Shown here one piece after another: positions 8,347 through 16,031 of a DNA stretch of 64,000 nt. The stretch is from Levilactobacillus lanxiensis. Lineage in GTDB: Bacteria > Bacillota > Bacilli > Lactobacillales > Lactobacillaceae. Where the stretch lies: NCBI RefSeq assembly GCF_016861655.1, contig NZ_BOLN01000003.1, positions 1 through 64,000 on the forward strand, in the 5' to 3' direction. Made by a program: the position numbers and the translations under genes. The notes beneath the pieces were generated by a model. The model made no database searches, had not been told where the DNA came from, and was given only the letters and a program-made list of their open reading frames with translations. Numbering within the stretch: the stretch's first letter is position 1; the number at the start of each line of letters is the position of its first letter.

Positions 8347-8586
8347 GCGATTAGCTTCCTTTCAGAATGGGGTTGTTGTCAGTGCCTGATCAGGCCGATA
8401 AAAATAGTGGATGTGAGTCGGCATTATTTGCCAGTGATGGTTCGGTCAATCAAAAAATTCCGTGCCAGAAATAACGACATACGTTCATCTTCGGCCTAAC
8501 TAGCCAGCGTGTCAATGATTGCTAGTTAATCCCCTGTCCATTAGTGCTAGAATAAGAGCTAATAGTCAGTGGAAGGCGGAATCAGC

Positions 8587-8784
8587 GTGACGTTTAATAA
8601 AGAATTTTATCGTTCATCGAATTTTTGGGGCGGCATCGTGGCCCTGGTTTTGAGTGGGTGGGGGTTCTCACCTTTGACCGGGAATAGCGTATTTGAGTGG
8701 ATTATCTCGGGTATTCTAGTCATTGTCGGCGTTTATGAGTTGTCGCGGGGGATGTTTGTCAGCCCTAGTCGGCAGAAAAAGTAG
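8587..8784 (+). CDS. Small membrane protein, paralog 1
   Basis: A 65-aa protein with two hydrophobic segments and a basic tail (SPSRQKK). GTG at 8587 is preferred because GGAAGGCGGA lies about 7 nt upstream; an in-frame GTG at 8569 would overlap that site. It shares with the next ORF the pattern FN..F..S..FW.G......L..W...P....SVF.W.....L...GVY/VFY.....G, so the two are tandem duplicates. No family recognised; function unknown. Confidence 0.65.
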   Translation: MTFNKEFYRSSNFWGGIVALVLSGWGFSPLTGNSVFEWIISGILVIVGVYELSRGMFVSPSRQKK

Positions 8785-8792
8785 GAGGAGCC

Positions 8793-8972
8793 ATGCAATT
8801 TAATCGACGTTTTGTGCATTCATTGGATTTTTGGAGCGGACTCCTGATTATGTTTTTAATGATTTGGAATATCCTGCCATTTCGGCTAACCAGTGTTTTC
8901 TGGTGGGTCTGCTTCCTGCTGTTTTGGGGCGGCGTGTTTTACTTTGTTAAGGGGTTAGTGCGGTTGCGGTAA
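8793..8972 (+). CDS. Small membrane protein, paralog 2
   Basis: A 59-aa protein, mostly two hydrophobic Trp/Phe-rich helices with positive ends (QFNRRF at the start, GLVRLR at the end). The ATG follows TAGGAGGAG, which overlaps the stop codon of paralog 1, so the two form a coupled pair. It begins QFNRRFVHSLDFWSG against TFNKEFYRSSNFWGG in the partner. Length and topology fit a small membrane-embedded pair; function unknown. Confidence 0.6.
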   Translation: MQFNRRFVHSLDFWSGLLIMFLMIWNILPFRLTSVFWWVCFLLFWGGVFYFVKGLVRLR

Positions 8973-9023
8973 ATCAGCGTTGACTAGGCCTGATTCCTGT
9001 CAGCGTACATAGTGTGGTAAACA

Positions 9024-9066
9024 AAAACGTCCCTGCTGCCAAGTTGGCAACGGGGGCGTTTATTTG
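9024..9066. terminator. Bidirectional terminator
   Basis: AACGTCCC pairs with GGGGGCGTT around an inner TGCCAA/TTGGCA hairpin, flanked by A and T runs. It lies between the convergent small membrane genes and the SDR gene. Confidence 0.75.
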
Positions 9067-9069
9067 TGC

Positions 9070-9912
9070 TTAAGCTTTAACGGCTAAAACCTCATCGACG
9101 TATTCGCTAAAGGTTTTCGCTGGCCGACCCATCAGGGCGTTGAAGTCCAGTGGGTTACCCTTATACGGGTGGTTGCCATGATAGGTGGCAATCCGACCGA
9201 ATTGATCGTTGGCGTGCACGGATGGAAAATCAGGCACCGGAATCAAATTGATTTTGAGCTGTTTCCCGGTCTTGTCACAGATTTCCTGCGCGTACTCGCG
9301 GGTCGTTCGGTTGCCCTTAGAGCAGAGATCCAGGGAGCAGGCGTAGTATTCGTCATCACTCAGCAGGACCTTGACGTTGGCGGCTGCGATATCATTAAGA
9401 CTGATCAGGTTAGAAGGCTGGTCGACCTTGATGAAAGTGGTCAGCACGCCAGTCTCAAAGACGCTGTCGGCACCGGCGGGGAAGTGGCCTTCCAGGTAAC
9501 CACTGGGCTTGGTAATGGTGTAATTTAGGATTGACCCCATCAGTCGGTCTTCGATTTCGTATTTTTCCCAGTGTTGGGCCAATTCCATGACCGTGTTCAG
9601 GCAGGAGGAGAAGACGAAGTGGGTGACGTTGGCCTTTTCGGCGGCACTAATGAGCCGTTCGGCCATGGGAACCATGCCATCGAGGGCGTCTGGCAAAATT
9701 AACAGGACCTTGTCGACGCCGGCAACGGCCTGGTCGATGATTTCGTCACGACGCAGGTCACCAATGATGACTTGACTAGCGCCTAGTTTTTTCAAAGCCG
9801 CCTCGTTAGCGGGGTCTGGGTCGACTGCCACGACGTCGACGTTGTTTTGAGCCAATAAGGGAATCACCTTTTGACCGATGTGACCAAATGATGCGGTAAC
9901 TAGTACTTTCAT
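9070..9912 (-). CDS. NmrA-like atypical SDR, NAD(P)-binding
   Basis: A 280-aa Rossmann-fold protein. The N-terminus KVLVTASFGHIGQKV is an atypical nucleotide loop (GHIG in place of GxxGxxG), then VDPDP at the second strand end. The FVFSSCLN and TITKPSGYLEGHFP segments and the absence of a clear YxxxK place it in the NmrA/NAD(P)H-binding group, which includes quinone oxidoreductases and redox sensors. It is the second gene after the zinc-type dehydrogenase (13-bp gap) and has AAGGAGG. Its substrate is unknown; the pair suggests reductive metabolism of carbonyls or quinones. Confidence 0.75.
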   Translation of the reverse strand: MKVLVTASFGHIGQKVIPLLAQNNVDVVAVDPDPANEAALKKLGASQVIIGDLRRDEIIDQAVAGVDKVLLILPDALDGMVPMAERLISAAEKANVTHFVFSSCLNTVMELAQHWEKYEIEDRLMGSILNYTITKPSGYLEGHFPAGADSVFETGVLTTFIKVDQPSNLISLNDIAAANVKVLLSDDEYYACSLDLCSKGNRTTREYAQEICDKTGKQLKINLIPVPDFPSVHANDQFGRIATYHGNHPYKGNPLDFNALMGRPAKTFSEYVDEVLAVKA

Positions 9913-9925
9913 GAGTATTTCCTCC

Positions 9926-10906
9926 TTAACGCCATTTGAAGATGGGGTTATTAATCGTATTGTCGTGTTTCAGAACCTTACCGTAAAGCATCTTAATGTT
10001 TTCGTCGGTTGGGTCGTAAATGGTATCGCTGTGGGCAGGCGCGATAATCTTCTTGGTCGACAGGAGCCACAGGAAGTTCTTGATGGCCTTGCGTTGCCGG
10101 TCCATTTCGGTATTCACGAAGTCGCCCAGAATGGTCAGGTTTTTAATGAAAAATTCGCCGTAATTCAACGTTTGTGGATCATTGTTGGCCGTGCAGAAGA
10201 CGACCTTACCCAGTGGCCGAGCGAGGTGAATGGCCAGGTTCATGCCGGGATTACTACCGGACACGTCCAGCGCCGCATCGACGCCACCGTTCAGTTTACC
10301 GATGAGGGCTTCAATGGCTGCCGAATCATTCGGATCAAGAACGATGTCGGCGCCAGCCTTCTTGGCAGCTTGCCGCCGTTGTTCCTGAATATCAAAGGCA
10401 ACGATGGGATGCAGGCCGTTTGCCTTGGCCGCCTGAATGGCAATTTGGCCCACGACGCCGGCCCCAATGATGGCCACGGACTGGCCTAAACGCAAGTCGG
10501 CCTTGTCCAGCGTAAAGAGGGCGGTCATGCCTAAGTTGTAGAAGACGGCATCGTCTAGTTGAACGTCGTCGGGAACCGGGTAGACGGCATTCTCTTCAAC
10601 GTAAGTGTAGTTGGAGTGGGCGCCGTAGACGGGCGCACCGATGACGCGGTCGCCGGGCTTAAATTTTGTGACGTCTTCGCCAACTGCTTCGACGACACCG
10701 GCAGAACTGTATCCGGGGATGAAGGGAAAAGTGGTGCCCAACACAACGTGGGCTTTATCATTCACAAACCAACTGTTTTCACTGCTTTGACTGATCAAAG
10801 AATATTGCGTGGCAATCAACACGGTTTTGCCAGTGGGTTCACTGATTTCTTCCTCGTGATACTCCGCAACACCGGCGCTAGGCCAATAAACTGATTTCCG
10901 TAACAT
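9926..10906 (-). CDS. Medium-chain alcohol dehydrogenase/quinone reductase-like
   Basis: A 326-aa MDR-superfamily protein. GYSSAGVVEAVGEDVTKFKPGDRV (about residues 65-88) is the GroES-like core, and VAIIGAGVVGQIAIQAAKANG near residue 145 is the cofactor Rossmann loop. The canonical GHE zinc-site and the Cys cluster of structural-zinc dehydrogenases are not evident, so it may be zinc-independent. GGGAGG precedes the ATG. It is first in a two-gene operon, divergent from a LysR regulator with a T-N11-A box between them. Confidence 0.8.
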   Translation of the reverse strand: MLRKSVYWPSAGVAEYHEEEISEPTGKTVLIATQYSLISQSSENSWFVNDKAHVVLGTTFPFIPGYSSAGVVEAVGEDVTKFKPGDRVIGAPVYGAHSNYTYVEENAVYPVPDDVQLDDAVFYNLGMTALFTLDKADLRLGQSVAIIGAGVVGQIAIQAAKANGLHPIVAFDIQEQRRQAAKKAGADIVLDPNDSAAIEALIGKLNGGVDAALDVSGSNPGMNLAIHLARPLGKVVFCTANNDPQTLNYGEFFIKNLTILGDFVNTEMDRQRKAIKNFLWLLSTKKIIAPAHSDTIYDPTDENIKMLYGKVLKHDNTINNPIFKWR

Positions 10907-10943
10907 CTTCGTTGCCTCCCTTAATTTGCTTACAAACCCATTG

Positions 10944-10957
10944 TAGAAGCGTTTACA
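10944..10957. promoter_or_regulatory. cre-like site upstream of the dehydrogenase operon
   Basis: TAGAAGCGTTTACA matches the catabolite-responsive consensus at all fixed positions but one (A for G at the second base). It lies about 40 bp upstream of the dehydrogenase start, where CcpA would repress. One mismatch makes this tentative. Confidence 0.4.
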
Positions 10958-10991
10958 TTCAAACGGAAATAGCGGATAATTGTGATGAATG

Positions 10992-11006
10992 ATAAGTGAA
11001 ACTTAT
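10992..11006. promoter_or_regulatory. LysR-type operator (T-N11-A box)
   Basis: The inverted repeat ATAAG-TGAAA-CTTAT contains the LysR consensus T-N11-A. It sits 20 bp before the LysR start in the divergent intergenic region, so it should control both the regulator and the dehydrogenase/SDR pair. Confidence 0.6.
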
Positions 11007-11025
11007 AACAAGGTGGTGCCATGAA

Positions 11026-11895
11026 ATGGATTTAGAGTCGTTAAAATACTTCGTTGACGTGGTCGACCTGGAAAATTTTACCCGGGCGGCCGAACGGAAT
11101 TTTATTTCGCAACCGGCTATTAGTGCCCAAATCAAACAGTTAGAAGAGACGGTCGGGAAGCCACTCTTGGTGCGTGACCACCATCACGTGACGGTCACAC
11201 CCGCTGGTCAGCAACTCTATCGTGCGGCCCAGCGCATGCTGGCAACGTATCACGGCGCGCTGCTGGATATCTGGCGGGAACAAACGACTGTACCGACGCG
11301 GTTGCGGGTCTCCTTCTATATTGCCCAGCAGTTTCAGCCCTACATCAATCAACTGGTGAAATTCCGTGCTGAGTTTCCGAACGTGACCGTCGATTTGGTG
11401 GAGCGTGATTCGGAACAGGCGGTGCAGGATGTGCTAACAGGGGCAGCTGACCTGGGATTTGGCATCGTCGACCATTCCGACCGGCAACTCGTCTGGAAGC
11501 AGGAGCTAGCGGACCATCTGGTCGTCGTTGGCGGCAAGAGTACGTTAGCGGCATTGCCCCGGCGGGTGACTCTGGATCAGTTGGTGGGGCTGACCTATCT
11601 GACGTTGACCAGTGTGCCAGCGACGCAGTTTGGCCAGCTGACGGGGCAGCTCCTGCACGGCCATGATTTTGAAACGACCCAATTGGCGGGGCTGGACCTC
11701 TTGTTCACCCAGCTCCAAATGACGCCGACGTTTGCCTTACTGCCTGCCTCACAAGTGCCTAGTAACCTGACTGGGCTGGCAACGCGGGAGCTACAAACGC
11801 CGCTCCCCAATGCGATGGGAGTTGGTTGGTGTTACCGGCGGCACCCCTTGGATCCGACAGTGGGGGCATTTCTCGCCTTTGAAAATTTACTGTAA
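11026..11895 (+). CDS. LysR family transcriptional regulator
   Basis: A 289-aa regulator with an N-terminal winged HTH (residues 1-60: LKYFVDVVDLENFTRAAERNFISQPAISAQIKQLE) and a periplasmic-binding-like effector domain behind it. The ATG at 11026 is in frame with the HTH start MDLESLKYF and follows AAGGTGGTG; a nearer ATG at 11021 is out of frame. Divergent placement suggests that it controls the dehydrogenase/SDR operon. The effector is unknown. Confidence 0.88.
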   Translation: MDLESLKYFVDVVDLENFTRAAERNFISQPAISAQIKQLEETVGKPLLVRDHHHVTVTPAGQQLYRAAQRMLATYHGALLDIWREQTTVPTRLRVSFYIAQQFQPYINQLVKFRAEFPNVTVDLVERDSEQAVQDVLTGAADLGFGIVDHSDRQLVWKQELADHLVVVGGKSTLAALPRRVTLDQLVGLTYLTLTSVPATQFGQLTGQLLHGHDFETTQLAGLDLLFTQLQMTPTFALLPASQVPSNLTGLATRELQTPLPNAMGVGWCYRRHPLDPTVGAFLAFENLL

Positions 11896-11898
11896 ACA

Positions 11899-11935
11899 AA
11901 AAGCCATCACTCAAAACGAGCGATGGTTTCTTTCG
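11899..11935. terminator. Bidirectional terminator
   Basis: AGCCATCACTC pairs with GAGCGATGGTT (one mismatch), flanked by A and T runs, between the convergent lysR and CBS-domain genes. Confidence 0.75.
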
Positions 11936-11937
11936 TA

Positions 11938-13317
11938 TTACTTATCTTTTTTCTTGTCGTCACTTTCGGTGTCATCCGTCGTGGTGATCTGCTTCTGTGG
12001 CGGATTGACCGTGACCTCTAACCAGTTGATGAAGGAGTTCTCGTAATCCAAGATCTTCAAGTCGAAGTTCTTCAGTTGGATGACATCGTTGACCTTGACG
12101 TCGGGGTAGTTATCAATGATAAACCCGGCCATCGTAACCGTATCTGAGGCCTCAAAGCCCTTGATATCGGTGTTGAAGTAGCGTTCAAAGTCGTAGGTGG
12201 TCATCTTCCCGTTGACCTGGTAAGTGCCATTGGGTTGCTTGAAGATGTACTGGTCGTTGGCGTCATCGATTTCATCGCGGACGGTCCCGAACAGTTCTTC
12301 ATAAATATCCTTATCCGTAATGATCCCGGACGTCCCACCGTATTCGTCAACCACGACAACGATGGGGGTCCGTTTCTTGATCATTTGTTGGAGGACTTGG
12401 GTGATAGGCGTCGTTTCGGGGGTCGTGGAAATGTCGCGAATTAATTTATCGATTCGGACGTGAGAATCCACTTGCTGTTGCCGAATCAAATCATAATTGT
12501 AGACGTAACCCAGAATCTTATCCTTATCACCGTCGGCCACGACTGGTAACCGGCTAAAGCGTTCTTGCAGGTAAACGTTCAGGGCTTCCTTGACGTTGGC
12601 GGTAATGTCGATGACAACCAGTTGGGTCCGGTCAATCATGATATCTTTGGCCACTTTATCGTTCAGCTCGAACGCCCGTTGCATGTAGATCAAGTCGTTC
12701 TTTTCCAGTTCACCACCGGCAACGGCGCTTCTGGAAAGGTTTAAAATTTCAGCTTGGGAAAAGACTTCATCACTTTCGTTGGCCACTTTCAGGCCCATCA
12801 ATTTGACGACCCCGGAGGCACTGTTGTTCAGTAACCAGACGAACGGGTAGAAGATGACGTGGCAGTAATGTAGGGGTGTCACCACTAACATTAACACCTT
12901 CATTGGCATGTCGATGGAAATGTTCTTAGGCACAATTTCTGTGAAGACCACTTCGAGGTACGTCAGTAAAAGGACACCGACAATCACGGCGATGGTGTGG
13001 GCCGTTGCGTTGTTCAGGTGGGCGGGCGCAATCCCGCCGAGCAGCAGGTCAACGAAGAACGTTTCCCCGATCCACCCTAAGATGATTCCGGCGAGGGAAA
13101 CCCCCACTTGAGTCGTTGATAAATATTCATTCAAATTGGTGACCATTTTCATGGCCCGATTCAGCTTGGTCGATGGCTTGTCTCTTTCGGCAATTTTTTC
13201 CTCCAGGGCACTAGGCCGGGTTTGGACCAAAGCAAACTCGCAGGCAACAAAGAAAGCTGCAAAAAAGAAGGTAATTAAAATAATAATTAGATTTACAACT
13301 ATCTGACCGCTATCCAC
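11938..13317 (-). CDS. Hemolysin-family membrane protein (CNNM/DUF21-CBS-CorC_HlyC)
   Basis: A 459-aa protein. Residues 1-200 are the DUF21/CNNM membrane domain with four hydrophobic segments, including LSTTQVGVSLAGIILGWIGE. A CBS pair (about residues 215-340) contains ITDKDIYEELFGTVRDE at its end. The CorC_HlyC domain (about 350-435) ends in TVNPP, and a lysine/aspartate-rich tail follows. The family acts in magnesium or cobalt homeostasis, probably as an efflux or regulatory protein; the hemolysin name is historical. It starts at GTG with GAGGAATG upstream and is monocistronic. Confidence 0.88.
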   Translation of the reverse strand: MDSGQIVVNLIIILITFFFAAFFVACEFALVQTRPSALEEKIAERDKPSTKLNRAMKMVTNLNEYLSTTQVGVSLAGIILGWIGETFFVDLLLGGIAPAHLNNATAHTIAVIVGVLLLTYLEVVFTEIVPKNISIDMPMKVLMLVVTPLHYCHVIFYPFVWLLNNSASGVVKLMGLKVANESDEVFSQAEILNLSRSAVAGGELEKNDLIYMQRAFELNDKVAKDIMIDRTQLVVIDITANVKEALNVYLQERFSRLPVVADGDKDKILGYVYNYDLIRQQQVDSHVRIDKLIRDISTTPETTPITQVLQQMIKKRTPIVVVVDEYGGTSGIITDKDIYEELFGTVRDEIDDANDQYIFKQPNGTYQVNGKMTTYDFERYFNTDIKGFEASDTVTMAGFIIDNYPDVKVNDVIQLKNFDLKILDYENSFINWLEVTVNPPQKQITTTDDTESDDKKKDK

Positions 13318-13848
13318 ACATCATTCCTCATTTCATATAGTTCTATCTCTTCATTATAGCGCGTCTCACCGCCTTTTCACAGGGGGTGAATTGAAGCAAA
13401 TTTTACCCTTTATAGCGGTCCGACGCAACCGAACATCGCAAAATAAGTGGAATTTTACCAAAAATTGCGTGGGCCGGGGATTTGGGTGGGGGTGGTGGTT
13501 GACAGGCAAAGGGATCAGCGAGGCGTTCTCACTGATTATTCGGCGGGGAAGTCAGTGTTGATGCGGATTCTGGCTAAAAATAGACTGACGAACGAAGTTA
13601 CTCGTGTGGCTAGGTATTTACATAGAAGAAAAGTGGTGAGTAGAGACAAATACGCCGCGGACTGTTTTGATGGCAGAACCTAGACGTTGGGGTCAGAAAA
13701 ATAGACGGTGACCACCGCAAACCAGTTTTATTTTTACCATCTCAGAGGTGGTTGCGAACAGTCTACCTCGCATCGAACCGATTAGCGTGAAATTCACCCT
13801 GCTGGCGGACCATTTAACCGTCTAACTAACACAAGTCACATGGAATAC
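13318..13848. other. Intergenic region, no gene recognised
   Basis: About 530 bp between the CNNM gene start and the next promoter. The longest reading frame (78 codons) has no convincing start and no familiar composition. A weak imperfect pairing CCACCGCAA/GGTGGTTGCG is visible near 13710-13765. I see no RNA gene or repeat here. Confidence 0.5.
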
Positions 13849-13877
13849 TTAACGTTTGCCCGAAAAAGGACTAGACT
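13849..13877 (+). promoter_or_regulatory. Promoter of the acidic hypothetical gene
   Basis: TTAACG at 13849-13854 and TAGACT at 13872-13877 with a 17-bp spacer. It lies 32 bp upstream of the predicted ATG. Confidence 0.5.
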
Positions 13878-13908
13878 AAAGTCAGAAACATCAAAGGAGA
13901 TTTTGATT

Positions 13909-14271
13909 ATGGCAGATACACCAAAGGAAGAAACAAAGAAACCGACCGTAGTAATTCCTGACGAGGACGTTGAAAAGGCGTCAAAGTTGGTTCTTGATCC
14001 GGGGTATGTGACGAAGAAAGATTTACCAAAGATGGCAGATTTAGAATGGGCGACCGCTTTATCTGATGCTGTAACGAAGCATTTCTTAAACGACGACGAA
14101 GACCACGATCCTTACGTCTACTTCGAACAATTTGACTTTGCTGGTGGCGATATTGATTCCATCATCTTTAACATGGACATTATCAAAACGCGTGATGCCG
14201 GCTTACACAAGCTGTCAGAAGCGCTCGATGAAAATATCATCGACAACGATGTGCAACAAGAAACTTACTAA
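13909..14271 (+). CDS. Acidic hypothetical protein
   Basis: A 120-aa soluble, strongly acidic protein with no signal peptide or membrane segment. It begins with a charged tail MADTPKEETKKPT, then a mixed helical region containing ALSDAVTKHFLNDDEDHDPYVYFEQFDF and a D/E-rich C-terminus. The ATG at 13909 follows AAAGGAGA. It is monocistronic with its own promoter and terminator. I do not recognise the family. Acidic small proteins of this sort can be DNA mimics or toxin-antitoxin partners, but nothing here shows that. Confidence 0.75.
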   Translation: MADTPKEETKKPTVVIPDEDVEKASKLVLDPGYVTKKDLPKMADLEWATALSDAVTKHFLNDDEDHDPYVYFEQFDFAGGDIDSIIFNMDIIKTRDAGLHKLSEALDENIIDNDVQQETY

Positions 14272-14280
14272 ATTTAACTT

Positions 14281-14317
14281 GGAGAGCAACTGGTGTGAGC
14301 TGGCTGCTCTTTTTTTA
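14281..14317 (+). terminator. Intrinsic terminator (type shared with 15104-15137)
   Basis: The GAGCAACTGG/CTGGCTGCTC stem with a TGTGAG loop is followed by seven T. It is nearly the same sequence as the terminator after the RelE-like gene. Confidence 0.8.
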
Positions 14318-14422
14318 TGGCAATGAAACATTTAAAAAACTTTGTTAAGACGGATAAAAGCCATTTTCTTAGGAGGTCTCTGGTGAACATGGTACTATAT
14401 GCTAAAAGAGAAGGTGCTTGGA

Positions 14423-14758
14423 ATGCAAACGATGAACGTGCCAATCAGTAATATCACTGATTTAAAAAAGTCTCCTAAAAAACTGTTTGATGAAGCGGGC
14501 GACAAAAAAACCGGCGTTTATGTTTTTAATCGTGATCAACCGGCGGGGGTTGTTTTTGCAGTGGCAGATTATGAAAAGCTGGTTAATCAAAATGAGGAAC
14601 TTCAAGAGAAGCTATTTGAAATGGAACAAGATTATCTGGTCTCGCAGCGTTTGCTGAAGCAGGCACAAGCCCCGACACCTTTGGTTGATGATAAAACGGT
14701 TCGGGGTTCCGTAGCTGATGAAAAGCCAGTGATTGATGAAAATGATGGTTGGGAATGA
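14423..14758 (+). CDS. Phd/YefM-type antitoxin
   Basis: A 111-aa antitoxin. The N-terminus MNVPISNITDLKKSPKKLFDEAG is a Phd/YefM DNA-binding start, and GVYVFNRDQPAGVVFAVADYEKL is the strand-helix hallmark. A long helix and a disordered acidic tail follow, which would thread over the toxin. I chose ATG 14423 (GAAGGTG upstream); in-frame ATGs at 14399 and 14432 are alternatives. Its stop overlaps the toxin start (ATGA). The complex normally represses its own promoter. Confidence 0.82.
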   Translation: MQTMNVPISNITDLKKSPKKLFDEAGDKKTGVYVFNRDQPAGVVFAVADYEKLVNQNEELQEKLFEMEQDYLVSQRLLKQAQAPTPLVDDKTVRGSVADEKPVIDENDGWE

Positions 14759-15078
14759 TGCCGGATAAGACTGAAACATATGCAATTGTCTATTTAGCAG
14801 AAGCGCGGAATGACTATCAAAAATTAGACGGTTCCCAGAAAGTCTTTGTCGATAAAGGCTTAAACAGAATTAGAAAGCTCGGGATGCAGGCTGGTCAGCC
14901 GTTAGCGGGAAGCTTGATTAATTGCCGTAAGCTAAAGAACCAGCGTATGGGGTTACGAATAGTTTTCAGACAGGCTGATCAAGGAATTCAAATCATTCAA
15001 ATACTACCCATTGGCAAGCGAGAAGATAAAGCGGTCTATCGTGACGCTGCACAGCGCTTGTCCCAATTTAAAAATTAG
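14755..15078 (+). CDS. RelE/ParE family toxin
   Basis: A 107-aa protein overlapping the antitoxin stop by 4 nt. The alpha-beta pattern, the GQPLAGSLINCRKLKNQRMGLRIVF core and the ending QILPIGKREDKAVYRDAAQRL are typical of RelE-fold toxins. It would cleave mRNA on the ribosome or poison gyrase, depending on the subfamily. Basic composition fits RNA binding. No frameshift or truncation is seen. Confidence 0.82.
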   Translation: MMPDKTETYAIVYLAEARNDYQKLDGSQKVFVDKGLNRIRKLGMQAGQPLAGSLINCRKLKNQRMGLRIVFRQADQGIQIIQILPIGKREDKAVYRDAAQRLSQFKN

Positions 15079-15103
15079 TCTCGAGATAATTAGTGAGGGA
15101 TTT

Positions 15104-15137
15104 GGAGCAACTGGTGTGAACCGGTTGCTCCTTTTTT
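15104..15137 (+). terminator. Intrinsic terminator of the toxin-antitoxin operon
   Basis: A perfect 11-bp stem GGAGCAACTGG/CCGGTTGCTCC with a TGTGAA loop and T6. It resembles the one at 14281-14317, so one may derive from the other. Confidence 0.9.
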
Positions 15138-15568
15138 GCAAAGATTTTTAAGAATCTGGCTCTTAAATTGTGGGTGAGTCAGTCACTATCCCAAAATGGG
15201 CCACGTGGTAGTTAGCTTGCTCAAATTTTGTTTTCATTAGTGAAAAGAATGCAGAATTACGCGAAAGATTTGTCGAAAAAGCCGAAATAATCATCCGCCA
15301 AATATTTTTGATTAATGACTTTTTAACAGATTGGCGTTTTTGATAACAGTTCGGCTATTTCCGCGAATTGTAACCTATCCGTTGGGAGTTACTGATTAAG
15401 CAAAGACGTATGTAAAAAGCCATCTAGTTTTGATTTAGATGACTTTTTGTCGGAATTACTACACAAGACAAAGATTTAGAATATAAAGCAAAAAAGTGAA
15501 TCGTAATACATATTGCATTGCTAAATGTATTGCGATATTATTTGTATAAGCCTTTAAACAATTGACTT
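15138..15568. other. Intergenic region with a possible coding remnant
   Basis: About 430 bp with no intact gene. A start-less frame at 15239-15343 reads SEKNAELRERFVEKAE, then a hydrophobic/aromatic stretch and WRF before a stop. Its composition looks protein-like, unlike the flanks, so it may be the tail of a lost gene. A hairpin at 15413-15448 is listed separately. Confidence 0.35.
15413..15448. terminator. Bidirectional hairpin terminator
   Basis: AAAAAGCCATCTA pairs with TTAGATGACTTTTT (one mismatch) and has a T-run on either strand. It lies 120 bp downstream of the ribbon-helix-helix gene on the - strand. Confidence 0.65.
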
Positions 15569-15751
15569 TCACCTCTTATCTTTATCATCTTCCATATTGT
15601 CGAGCGCATATTCACAAGCTTGAATCACAAAGGTTGAAAAGGTGACGTCCTCACCTTCAATCGCGTGTTCAATCTTTTCTACCAGTTCCAGCGGAAACCG
15701 AACTGTTTTGTTGACGGTTTCTTTACGATCATGTCGAATCTTGAATGCCAT
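15569..15751 (-). CDS. Ribbon-helix-helix protein (YlcI/YnfO-like)
   Basis: A 60-aa protein. NKTVRFPLELVEKIEHAI is a ribbon-helix-helix start (beta strand then first helix), and VTFSTFVIQACEYAL is the second helix. ATG 15751 has AGGAGGTG 7 nt upstream. Such proteins are small DNA-binding dimers, often antitoxins or plasmid/phage repressors. No partner toxin is adjacent, so it is an orphan here. Confidence 0.75.
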   Translation of the reverse strand: MAFKIRHDRKETVNKTVRFPLELVEKIEHAIEGEDVTFSTFVIQACEYALDNMEDDKDKR

Positions 15752-15881
15752 TTGCAATCACCTCCTGGAAGACAAGTTTAAGTAAAAATGTCCCGATAAT
15801 ATGCACTGCATAAAGCACTGCATTTTGTCTTAGATGTGAGGAGGGTTCTTTGAAAGTTGGACTGATTTTTAAGCAGTTAAG

Positions 15882-15933
15882 GGTCAGTGGATAAGGTCAG
15901 TGAATAAAAAGAGGCTGATAGGTCACTGAGAAT
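15882..15933 (+). repeat. Short direct repeats upstream of the AAA operon
   Basis: GGTCAGTGGATAA (15882-15894) is followed directly by GGTCAGTGAATAA (15895-15907), with a weaker third copy GGTCACTGAGAAT at 15921-15933. Starts are 13 and 26 bp apart. They lie 40-90 bp upstream of the -35 box, so they could be regulator half-sites. Confidence 0.55.
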
Positions 15934-15971
15934 GGGATAGCTTTGGTGGATTAAGGCGACGATGGTAATTA

Positions 15972-16001
15972 TTGAAATATTTTGAAAGTAATGTCTATAC
16001 A
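15972..16001 (+). promoter_or_regulatory. Promoter of the secreted-protein/AAA operon
   Basis: TTGAAA at 15972-15977 and TATACA at 15996-16001 with an 18-bp spacer. It lies 30 bp before the first gene of the long + strand series. Confidence 0.6.
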
Positions 16002-16031
16002 TAGGAATTTGAAATCAGGAGGAATTTAGTT

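Noticed and set aside
13447-13683. 78-codon frame on the + strand.
   Set aside because: No ribosome site or protein-like composition; rich in rare-looking residue runs. Treated as chance.
14383-14451. GTG ORF of about 22 codons with a strong AGGAGG just upstream of the antitoxin.
   Set aside because: It overlaps the antitoxin in another frame and has no clear role; the AGGAGG may be chance.
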